Assembly: GCA_905215445.1 (NCBI GenBank)
Contig: CAJMPZ010000078.1
Coordinates: 1 to 5,090, forward strand
Length of the DNA: 5,090 bases
Direction of reading: 5' to 3'
Origin: an uncultured bacterium
GTDB taxonomy: Bacteria; Actinomycetota; Coriobacteriia; Coriobacteriales; Coriobacteriaceae
Numbering within the stretch: the stretch's first letter is position 1; each line of letters begins with the position of its first letter. This document shows positions 1 through 5,015 of the stretch, one piece after another. The position numbers were made by a program, and so were the translations under genes. Under the pieces are notes generated by a model, which was not told the DNA's origin, did no database searches, and saw only the letters and a list, made by a program, of their open reading frames with translations.

Positions 1-1
1 C

Positions 2-130
2 GAGCAAGGTGCCTTGAAACGAGGCGGCATTGACCTTCTGGTCATGCCGCCGAAGCTGAAAGGCAGATTGCCGCTCTGGCGGGTTTGCAGCGTCGAGCCG
101 TTACGCGGTTTGGTAAAACCGCGTAACTAG
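2..130 (+). CDS. Possible 3' end of a convergent gene, unrecognised (doubtful)
   Basis: One plus-strand frame is open from the left edge to a TAG at 128-130, giving 42 codons that begin EQGALKRGG and end LRGLVKPRN. I do not recognise the family. Its stop and the ileS stop overlap within the same CTAG (127-130), so if real the two genes would be convergent with overlapping stops. Against it: the segment contains two strong hairpins (23-51 and 100-127), which is unusual inside a coding region, and another frame on the opposite strand is also open across 1-126. It could equally be non-coding spacer DNA or a structured RNA. No start is visible because the frame enters from outside the window. Confidence 0.2.
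   Translation, partial: EQGALKRGGIDLLVMPPKLKGRLPLWRVCSVEPLRGLVKPRN
23..51. repeat. Inverted repeat / hairpin downstream of ileS
   Basis: GGCGGCATTGACC (23-35) pairs with GGTCATGCCGCC (40-51) across a TTCT loop. This gives 12 base pairs with one bulged T. No T-run follows on either strand, so it is not a typical intrinsic terminator. Together with the hairpin at 100-127 it forms a two-hairpin unit of about 105 bp. Confidence 0.6.
100..127 (-). terminator. Perfect hairpin at the ileS stop codon, possible terminator without U-tract
   Basis: GTTACGCGGTTT (100-111) and AAACCGCGTAAC (116-127) are exact reverse complements with a 4-nt loop (GGTA on the plus strand), a 12-bp stem. On the minus strand the last G of the ileS TAG codon (127) is the first paired base, so the hairpin starts at the end of the reading frame. 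The following minus-strand bases are GC-rich (GGCTCGACG), so the usual U-run is missing. It may act as a weak or Rho-assisted terminator, as a 3'-end stabiliser, or be a REP-like element. The structure is directly visible; the role is inferred. Confidence 0.45.
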
Positions 131-2928
131 AGTGCGTTCGCACACCTCTTGCAAATGTGAGCGTGGCCGTTGTACTCGCCGACGGTGGTGCGGTAGTTCC
201 AGCAACGGTCGCAGCACTCGCCCTCGGCAGCATCGATGGCAACAGAAAGCTCCTCGCCCTGGGTAAGCTCAACATCGGAGACGATGTAGAACTCGGCCAG
301 GTCGACGGCCTTGTCGCCGGTCAGCAGCGCATACATTTCGGCGGGAACGACCGCCTTGACGCGGACCTGCTGGCTCTTGGTGAAGGTGCCGGCGGAGCGG
401 GCATCCTCAAGGGCCTTGGTCACGACGCTGCGGAGCTCGAGTGAAGCCTCGAGCACGCCCTCAAACTCGTTGGCCTCGTCGACCGTGATGGGCGACTTGT
501 ACCAATCGAGCAGCGCGGCGTACTTCTGGTGATCGACGCAGCCGGCGGGCGCATAGGCCATGGCCTCGTCGACCGTGTAGGACAAGATCGGCTGCAGGTC
601 GCGCATGAGCATCGAGAAGAGCTCGGCCAGCACGGTCTGGGCGCTGCGACGCTCGAGCGAACCGGGCTTCTCACAGTACAGACGGTCCTTCAGGGCGTCG
701 AGATACACGTTGGAGAGCTCGGTAACCACAAAGTCGTAAAGCGCACGGTAGGCGCGCGGGAACTCGTAGCTGGCGTAGGCGTCGTCAACCTCGGCCTGGA
801 CCTGGGTCAGGCGAGCAACCATGAGCTTGTCGAGCGGCAGCAGGTCGGCAAAGGCGACGCCGTCGGTCTCGGGCACAAACTGACCCTCGAGCTCGGAGAG
901 CAGGAAGCGCAGCGTGTTGCGGAAACGACGGTAGGCATCGGACGTACGAGCGAGAATCTCGTGGTCGATGGAGACGTCGGAGCTGGTATCGACGGAGGCA
1001 ACCCACAGGCGGATGATGTCGGCGCCCATCTCGTCACAGACCTTATTGGGGTCGATAACGTTGCCGAGCGACTTGGACATCTTACGACCCTGGCCGTCGA
1101 GAGTGAAGCCCTGCGAGACGACCGCCTTGTACGGAGCGTGGCCGTTGGCGCCCACCGAGGTGAGCAGCGAGCTCTGGAACCAACCGCGGTGCTGGTCGGA
1201 GCCCTCGAGGTACACATCCGCCGGATACTCCAGCTCGGGACGGTACTCGCAGACGGCCTTCCAGGAGACGCCGGAATCCCACCACACGTCGAGGATGTCC
1301 TTATCGGCCTTGAGGTGATGACCGCCGCACTTGGGGCAGACACAGGCCTCGCCCAGGTAGCTCTCGGGAGCGTCGGTGAACCAGGCATCGGAGCCCTTCT
1401 CGTGGAAGAGCTTGATGACGGCGTCGAGCGTGGCGTCGTTCATGACCTTCTCGCCGCAGTCGGCGCAGGTGTAGCTGGGGATAGGTACGCCCCAGTTGCG
1501 CTGACGGCTGATGCACCAGTCGGGACGCTGCTCGACCATGGCGCCGATGCGGTTAGCGGCGTGAGCCGGATACCACTTGACGTTCTCGCGGACCTCCTTG
1601 CCAGCCTGCTCGCGCAAACCCGTCTTGTCCATCGAGACGAACCACTGGTCGGTAGCACGGAAGAGCACCGGGTGCTTGCAGCGCCAGCAGTGCGGATAGC
1701 TGTGCGTGATCTTCTTCTCGAGGACCAGAGTACCGCGCTCACGCAGGAACTCGATGATGTGCGAGTTGGCCTCGTCGGTGTCCATACCGCTGAAGGGGCC
1801 GCCAGTACCAAACTCTTCGCCGGTGTAGAACTTACCGTCGTCGTCGACCGGCATGCAGATGTCGGTGATGCCCTCCTTGAGGCAGGCAAAGTAGTCATCG
1901 ACGCCGTGGCCGGGCGAGTTGTGGACGATACCGGTACCGTCATCGACACCGACGTAATCGGCCAGCAGCGCCACGCCCTCAACACCGTCGAAGATCGGCT
2001 GCTTGTAGTGGATGTGGTGGAAGGTCTCGGCGGGAACCACGTAGGGCTTGCCGTCGACCATGACCGGGGTGTACTCCCAGCCAAACTCCTCGCAGCACTT
2101 GGGAGCCAGGTCCTCGAGCATGACCTCGGCGCGGCCGTCGTGCTCAACGGCGACGTAAGCGGCACCGGGCTTGAGGGAAACCGCCTGGTCGGAAGGGATG
2201 GTCCACGGGGTGGTCGTCCAGATGATGAAGTCGACCGGGCCGTCGAAGTTCTCGAGGCCGGCGGGCTTGGAGGTCATCTCGAAGCGCACGAAGATGGACG
2301 GGCTCGTCTCGTCGGAGTACTCAATCTCGGCCTCAGCGAGTGCGGTGTGGCAGTGCTTGCACCAGTGAACGGGCTTGTGACCGCGATAGATCATGCCCTT
2401 GTCGAACATGGCCTTGAAGACCTCGATGTCGGCGGCGTCGTGCTGGTGATAGAGCGTCAAATAGGGGTTGTCCCAATCGCCGAGCACGCCCAGGCGACGG
2501 AAGCCCGCCTTCTGCAGTTCAATGTTCTCGACAGCAAACTCGTTGCAGAGCTCGCGGATCTTAGCCGTAGAGGTCTGGTTGAACTTCTCGGTGCCGAGCT
2601 TCTCCTCGACCTTATGCTCGATCGGCTGGCCATGGCAGTCCCAACCGGGGACATAGGGAACCTCATAGCCCTGCATCATCCAGTAGCGGTTGATCATGTC
2701 CTTGGAGATCTTGTTCAGGGCATGGCCGATGTGGATCGGGCCGTTGGCGTACGGAGGACCGTCGTGCAGCACGAACTTCTTGTGACCCTCGTTCTTCTTC
2801 AGAACCTGCTCGTAGACCTTGTTGTCCTGCCAGTCCTTGAGTCGCTTGGGCTCGGACTTGGAAAGACCGGCACGCATGGGAAAACCGGTCTTGGGCAGAT
2901 TCATCGTCTGCTTGTACTCGTTTGCCAC
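127..2928 (-). CDS. ileS: Isoleucyl-tRNA synthetase
   Basis: Class Ia aminoacyl-tRNA synthetase that charges tRNA-Ile with isoleucine in the cytosol and hydrolyses mischarged Val-tRNA-Ile. The 933-aa product is close to the bacterial norm of about 920-940. Visible motifs: HIGH at residues 66-69 (in PPYANGPIHIGH); the CP1 editing domain with WTTTPW (237-242) and GTGIVHNSPGHGVDDY (331-346); VWWDSG around 548-553; KMSKS at 616-620; an anticodon-binding helical region; and a C-terminal zinc knuckle CXXC...CXXC (Cys906, 909, 926, 929). Two further CXXC pairs between the editing domain and WWDSG suggest a second zinc ribbon. The start is GTG at 2928-2926, preceded by AAAGGGG at 2939-2933; the downstream ATG (residue 9) has no comparable RBS and lies directly before the conserved LPKTGFPMR start. 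The stop is TAG. Expression is probably governed by the T-box leader upstream. The frame is intact with no truncation. Confidence 0.98.
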   Translation of the reverse strand: MANEYKQTMNLPKTGFPMRAGLSKSEPKRLKDWQDNKVYEQVLKKNEGHKKFVLHDGPPYANGPIHIGHALNKISKDMINRYWMMQGYEVPYVPGWDCHGQPIEHKVEEKLGTEKFNQTSTAKIRELCNEFAVENIELQKAGFRRLGVLGDWDNPYLTLYHQHDAADIEVFKAMFDKGMIYRGHKPVHWCKHCHTALAEAEIEYSDETSPSIFVRFEMTSKPAGLENFDGPVDFIIWTTTPWTIPSDQAVSLKPGAAYVAVEHDGRAEVMLEDLAPKCCEEFGWEYTPVMVDGKPYVVPAETFHHIHYKQPIFDGVEGVALLADYVGVDDGTGIVHNSPGHGVDDYFACLKEGITDICMPVDDDGKFYTGEEFGTGGPFSGMDTDEANSHIIEFLRERGTLVLEKKITHSYPHCWRCKHPVLFRATDQWFVSMDKTGLREQAGKEVRENVKWYPAHAANRIGAMVEQRPDWCISRQRNWGVPIPSYTCADCGEKVMNDATLDAVIKLFHEKGSDAWFTDAPESYLGEACVCPKCGGHHLKADKDILDVWWDSGVSWKAVCEYRPELEYPADVYLEGSDQHRGWFQSSLLTSVGANGHAPYKAVVSQGFTLDGQGRKMSKSLGNVIDPNKVCDEMGADIIRLWVASVDTSSDVSIDHEILARTSDAYRRFRNTLRFLLSELEGQFVPETDGVAFADLLPLDKLMVARLTQVQAEVDDAYASYEFPRAYRALYDFVVTELSNVYLDALKDRLYCEKPGSLERRSAQTVLAELFSMLMRDLQPILSYTVDEAMAYAPAGCVDHQKYAALLDWYKSPITVDEANEFEGVLEASLELRSVVTKALEDARSAGTFTKSQQVRVKAVVPAEMYALLTGDKAVDLAEFYIVSDVELTQGEELSVAIDAAEGECCDRCWNYRTTVGEYNGHAHICKRCANAL

Positions 2929-2961
2929 GGTACCCCTTTCTTGTCATGGGCGCGCACGCCC
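2929..2961 (-). promoter_or_regulatory. ileS ribosome binding site with adjacent small hairpin
   Basis: On the minus strand GAAAGGGG (2940-2933) lies 4 nt before the GTG start and is purine-rich enough to serve as a Shine-Dalgarno site, which supports this start. Just upstream, GGGCG (2961-2957) and CGCCC (2952-2948) form a 5-bp hairpin with a TGCG tetraloop. It leaves the RBS itself unpaired, so it need not block translation. Confidence 0.6.
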
Positions 2962-2971
2962 TCTGGGCACC

Positions 2972-3008
2972 AAAAAAGCGCCCGTCCCTACAAGCTGGGA
3001 CGAAGCGC
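2972..3008 (-). terminator. T-box attenuator terminator of the ileS leader
   Basis: Read on the minus strand, GCGCTTCGTCCC (3008-2997) pairs with GGGACGGGCGC (2988-2978), giving 11 pairs including two G-U and one bulged C, with loop AGCTTGTA. It is followed at once by six Ts (2977-2972). The 5' arm contains the CTTCGTCCCAGC segment (3005-2994) that alternatively pairs with the T-box sequence, so terminator and antiterminator are mutually exclusive. This is the OFF state when tRNA-Ile is charged. Confidence 0.9.
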
Positions 3009-3272
3009 CACAGAACGGGCAGGCTACCCGTAAAAGCTCTTCGCTTAACCACCCAGCTTAGATGCCCTCGCCCGCGTATTCGCGTGCTCGCATCCGTTAC
3101 TCGGCTGGCCTGTATCGACGACCATCTCGGCGATGTCTACTAAGACGTGCCTGTACGGCGCGCCCGTTGGGACCGCAGCTCCGGGGTGATTTTCATCGGT
3201 CGCATGCACGGGTTCTCAGCGCTCCCCGCTCTCTGTAGCATGCGGACGGCCGACTACTCGTCCCCATCAACG
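2972..3272 (-). promoter_or_regulatory. T-box riboswitch, tRNA-Ile sensing, ileS leader
   Basis: This leader binds tRNA-Ile and reads its charging state to control ileS. On the minus strand, Stem I is closed by CGTT...GGGAC (from 3272) with GTCCCAACG (3173-3165). Its specifier loop has AGTA on the 5' side and GAAAATCACC on the 3' side, so the specifier is AUC at 3190-3188, matching the GAU anticodon of tRNA-Ile. ACAGAGAGC plus the distal loop GCTGAGAACCC match the AG-bulge and distal-loop module of long Stem I. Stem III-like GATGC...GGCATC (3094-3061) encloses CGCG-AATA-CGCG. The T-box GCTGGGTGGTTAAGCGAAG (3057-3039) pairs with CTTCGTCCCAGC (3005-2994) on both sides of a UGGUUAA bulge. UGGU can pair with ACCA, the tRNA-Ile 3' end with discriminator A. 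A terminator follows. The bulge differs from the usual UGGNACC. Confidence 0.93.
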
Positions 3273-3284
3273 CTTATGCGGTGT

Positions 3285-3313
3285 ATGGTAGCACGGTCAG
3301 CGCCGTCGAAAAA
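3285..3313 (-). promoter_or_regulatory. Candidate ileS promoter
   Basis: On the minus strand TGCTACCAT (3293-3285) reads as an extended -10 element. A weak -35-like TTTTTC lies at 3313-3308 with a 17-nt spacer. Initiation about 7 nt downstream would fall near 3278, only a few bases before Stem I of the T-box begins, which is the expected geometry. A second -10-like TATAAA occurs farther up on the same strand (3333-3328) without an obvious -35. Assignment is by inspection only. Confidence 0.35.
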
Positions 3314-3414
3314 CCCTCAACACTGGTTTTATACGTTCGAAATTTCTCGCTATTACAGCCCTTCTCTAGGAGCAAAATACCTGAAAGCACTTTATCGAAC
3401 GAAAGAAGGTTGCT

Positions 3415-4503
3415 ATGCGCACGATTGGAATGAGCGACTACACCGTTGGCGAGGATTGCTTTGACGAGCTGCCCGGCGCGCTGGCCGAGTACGGAGCGAC
3501 CAAGGTCGCGATCATCGGTGGCAAGCGGGCACTGGCCGCAGCACTTCCCGGTATCGAAGCTGCGCTGGCAGGTACCGATGTCGAGGTCCTGGAGACGCGC
3601 GTCTATGGCACCAACAGTACGCGTGCCAATATCGCCAAGGTCGTAAACTCCCCCGCCTGCCAGGAAGCCGACGTGCTCATTGCCTGTGGCGGCGGCAAGG
3701 CGCTCGATACCGTCAAGACGGCGGCCATCGAGCTCAAGAAGATCGTCTTTACGGTGCCGACGATTTGTTCCAACTGCTCCGCCGCGACCGCCATTGCCGT
3801 CGTGTACAACGACGACGGCTCGCTCGAGGGCTATTCGTACCCCAACCGACCGGCGCACATCTTCATCAACCCCAAGATCATCGCAGGAGCTCCGGCGGAG
3901 TACTTCTGGGCCGGCGTGGGCGATGCCCTGTCTAAGCAGCCTGAGGTCGAATACGCCACGAGCGCCGGCAATTTGGAGCATACCGCCGGTCTTGGCCTGG
4001 CACTCGCCCACACCTGCTCCGAGCCGCTGTTTACCTATGGCGTCCAGGGTCTTGAGGATGTGCACCAGAATCTGTCGAGCGAGGCTGTCAAGCAGATCGC
4101 ACTCGACATCGTGGTCAACACAGGCTACGTCTCCAACCTGACCAACCAAAACGATTACTACTACAACTCGAGCGTGGCGCATGCGTTCTACAACGCCACG
4201 TGCAGCATTCCGCGCGAAGGCTCCTACCTGCACGGCGAGGTCGTGAGCCTGGGCGTGCTCGTGCTGTTTGCCTATACGGGCGATACCGAGAACCTTGAGC
4301 GCTATGCCGCCTTTAACAAGCAGATGGGTCTACCCGTAACGCTTGAGCAGGTCGGACTTTCCGAGGCCGACATCCCGGCGCTGTGTGAGTATGCGCACGC
4401 CACCAACGAGTGGAAGCAGGGTAACCCGGAGCCCTTCACCGACGAAAAGTTCGCCGCCGCCATCAAGGCCGCCAACGCCTACGGTCACACGCTCCTCGCC
4501 TAA
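3415..4503 (+). CDS. Iron-containing alcohol dehydrogenase, glycerol dehydrogenase / hydroxycarboxylate dehydrogenase-like
   Basis: This 362-aa protein has the fold signature of the GldA-type branch of group III metal-dependent alcohol dehydrogenases, cytosolic NAD(P)-linked enzymes that oxidise polyols or reduce ketones and 2-oxoacids. The N-terminal half is a Rossmann-like domain with VAIIGGKRAL (31-40) and the dinucleotide-binding ACGGGKALDTVK (90-101). The metal ligands expected from GldA are all present: Asp170 (GVGDALSK), His256 (SSVAHAF) and His273 (SYLHGEV). Length matches GldA and E. coli YbdH/HcxA, both about 360-370 aa. The ATG at 3415 is preceded by AAGAAGG at 3403-3409, 5 nt away; the internal Met6 lacks an RBS. 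It is transcribed divergently from ileS and ends at its own terminator, so it looks monocistronic. The substrate cannot be read from sequence: glycerol, 1,2-diols and 2-oxoacids are all possible. Gln175 follows ALSK where GldA relatives usually have an aromatic residue, a small active-site-region difference. Family assignment is firm; the specific reaction is not. Confidence 0.93.
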   Translation: MRTIGMSDYTVGEDCFDELPGALAEYGATKVAIIGGKRALAAALPGIEAALAGTDVEVLETRVYGTNSTRANIAKVVNSPACQEADVLIACGGGKALDTVKTAAIELKKIVFTVPTICSNCSAATAIAVVYNDDGSLEGYSYPNRPAHIFINPKIIAGAPAEYFWAGVGDALSKQPEVEYATSAGNLEHTAGLGLALAHTCSEPLFTYGVQGLEDVHQNLSSEAVKQIALDIVVNTGYVSNLTNQNDYYYNSSVAHAFYNATCSIPREGSYLHGEVVSLGVLVLFAYTGDTENLERYAAFNKQMGLPVTLEQVGLSEADIPALCEYAHATNEWKQGNPEPFTDEKFAAAIKAANAYGHTLLA

Positions 4504-4509
4504 CCTACC

Positions 4510-4552
4510 AAAACCACCACAAAGGGGACAGGCACCTTTGTGGTGGTTTTTT
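4510..4552 (+). terminator. Intrinsic terminator of the dehydrogenase gene
   Basis: The arms at 4510-4525 and 4535-4550 are perfect 16-nt reverse complements (AAAACCACCACAAAGG and its complement) with loop GGACAGGCA. The T-run 4547-4552 includes the end of the stem. It lies 7 nt after the stop codon. The centre of the hairpin, AAGGGGACAGGCACCTT (4522-4538), recurs in near-identical form at 4861-4877. Confidence 0.93.
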
Positions 4553-4571
4553 ATTGCTCCAGCATTCAGTT

Positions 4572-4620
4572 CGTACTCGAACACGATTCTTTACGAGAAA
4601 GGGTTCGGGTACGTTTTTTT
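4572..4620 (+). terminator. Second terminator-like hairpin with T7
   Basis: CGTACTCGAAC (4572-4582) pairs with GTTCGGGTACG (4603-4613), 11 pairs with one G-U. Inside, CTTT and AAAG can form a further short stem. Seven Ts follow directly (4614-4620). It lies 20 bp after the primary terminator, so it may be a backup terminator for the dehydrogenase transcript or the end of a gene since lost. Confidence 0.6.
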
Positions 4621-4673
4621 GTTTATCGGAAATTCTGCGGAAGGACTACTCGGAACGGTAAACAGGAACGAAC

Positions 4674-4713
4674 AAAGGCAGGGTATCATCGTGGTGATGG
4701 TATCCTGCCTTTT
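4674..4713. terminator. Long 17-bp hairpin, probably a bidirectional terminator
   Basis: AAAGGCAGGGTATCATC (4674-4690) and GATGGTATCCTGCCTTT (4696-4712) pair along 17 positions with two G-U pairs and loop GTGGT. On the plus strand the right arm runs into TTTTGTTT; on the minus strand the 3' side reads CCTGCCTTTGTT. This A-flanked, T-flanked symmetry is typical of terminators that work from both sides, yet no gene ends here on either strand. Confidence 0.6.
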
Positions 4714-4722
4714 GTTTAGCGG

Positions 4723-4766
4723 GATCAAGGTCGCTTTATGCGAACTTGATCGCCACTTATATGGCG
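4723..4766. repeat. Two abutting hairpins
   Basis: GATCAAG (4723-4729) with CTTGATC (4745-4751), then a G/A mismatch, then TCGC (4731-4734) with GCGA (4740-4743) around TTTAT: 11 pairs in 29 nt. Its last base is also the first of a second, weaker hairpin, CGCCA (4751-4755) with TGGCG (4762-4766). No T-run follows, so these are not obvious terminators. Confidence 0.5.
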
Positions 4767-4784
4767 CATTGATGGCAATTGCTT

Positions 4785-4908
4785 CGTACGTGCATACCGG
4801 GAGCCTGTACACCTCTGGCAAGGCGTAACACGCTAGACTTTATTCCAAAGTCCGTGTGCTAAGGGGGCAGGCCCCTTAGAATTCCTGTGGAGTGTGTACG
4901 CACGTACG
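4785..4908. repeat. Inverted 13-nt arms flanking about 98 bp
   Basis: CGTACGTGCATAC (4785-4797) and GTACGCACGTACG (4896-4908) are reverse complements at 12 of 13 positions. The enclosed segment holds the compact hairpin at 4859-4879 and no open reading frame of note. The arms could form the closing stem of one structured RNA, or mark the ends of a small non-autonomous element. I see no clear target-site duplication next to them. Confidence 0.4.
4859..4879. repeat. Compact GC-rich hairpin related to the dehydrogenase terminator core
   Basis: CTAAGGGG (4859-4866) and CCCCTTAG (4872-4879) form a perfect 8-bp stem with loop GCAGG. The core AAGGGGGCAGGCCCCTT (4861-4877) matches AAGGGGACAGGCACCTT (4522-4538) at 15 of 17 positions in the same orientation. 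There is no T-run. This looks like a member of a small dispersed palindromic (REP-like) family rather than a terminator. Confidence 0.5.
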
Positions 4909-4940
4909 CTGGAAAACGGCAAAATTTCGCTATATCAGGG

Positions 4941-4969
4941 CGTTCTATCATTGGAGAGTATGGTATACA
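4941..4969 (+). promoter_or_regulatory. Candidate promoter of the AT-rich gene at 5016
   Basis: TGGTATACA (4961-4969) reads as an extended -10 element (TGn plus TATACA). A poor -35 candidate, CGTTCT, is at 4941-4946 with a 17-nt spacer. Initiation near 4976 would give a leader of about 40 nt that carries the RBS AAAGGAG (5002-5008). Confidence 0.35.
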
Positions 4970-5015
4970 CGGCTTAGTTCAACAAATAAGAATTTATATA
5001 TAAAGGAGAATATTG

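Larger units (their letters stand above)
4553..5015. other. Hairpin-rich intergenic region with no convincing gene
   Basis: This 463-bp stretch separates the dehydrogenase terminator from the AT-rich gene at 5016. Frames that stay open here run through strong palindromes and have no ribosome binding site, so I call no gene. Nearly all the content is inverted repeats: 4572-4620, 4674-4713, 4723-4766, 4859-4879 and the distant pair 4785-4797/4896-4908. Base composition drifts from mixed to AT-rich after about 4910. I see nothing distinctive in 4621-4673. Confidence 0.6.

Noticed and set aside
529..3033. 834-codon plus-strand open frame opposite ileS
   Set aside because: It is an antisense shadow of ileS caused by GC-rich third positions. 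The translation is low-complexity in Val, Leu, Gly and Asp, has no RBS, and continues into the T-box leader. ileS is unmistakable on the other strand.
3334..3401. CGTTCGA (3334-3340) and TCGAACG (3395-3401) as a possible operator pair upstream of the dehydrogenase
   Set aside because: The arms are only 7 nt, over 50 nt apart, and I cannot place a confident promoter for them to regulate. Short matches like this arise by chance.
3147..3464. 105-codon plus-strand open frame across the ileS leader
   Set aside because: It runs over T-box Stem I and the ileS promoter and overlaps the start of the dehydrogenase in another frame. No ribosome binding site supports it.
3274..4233. 319-codon minus-strand open frame opposite the dehydrogenase
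   Set aside because: Antisense shadow of a clear dehydrogenase gene. It would also read through the intergenic region into the ileS promoter and has no family features.
4591..4821. 76-codon minus-strand frame in the hairpin-rich spacer
   Set aside because: It crosses the 4674-4713 and 4723-4766 palindromes, lacks a Shine-Dalgarno site and resembles no family I know.
4343..4828. Plus-strand frame overlapping the dehydrogenase 3' end and running to 4828
   Set aside because: It begins inside the dehydrogenase in another frame and translates through two terminators and several hairpins. Internal ATGs such as the one in the 4674-4713 hairpin have no RBS.
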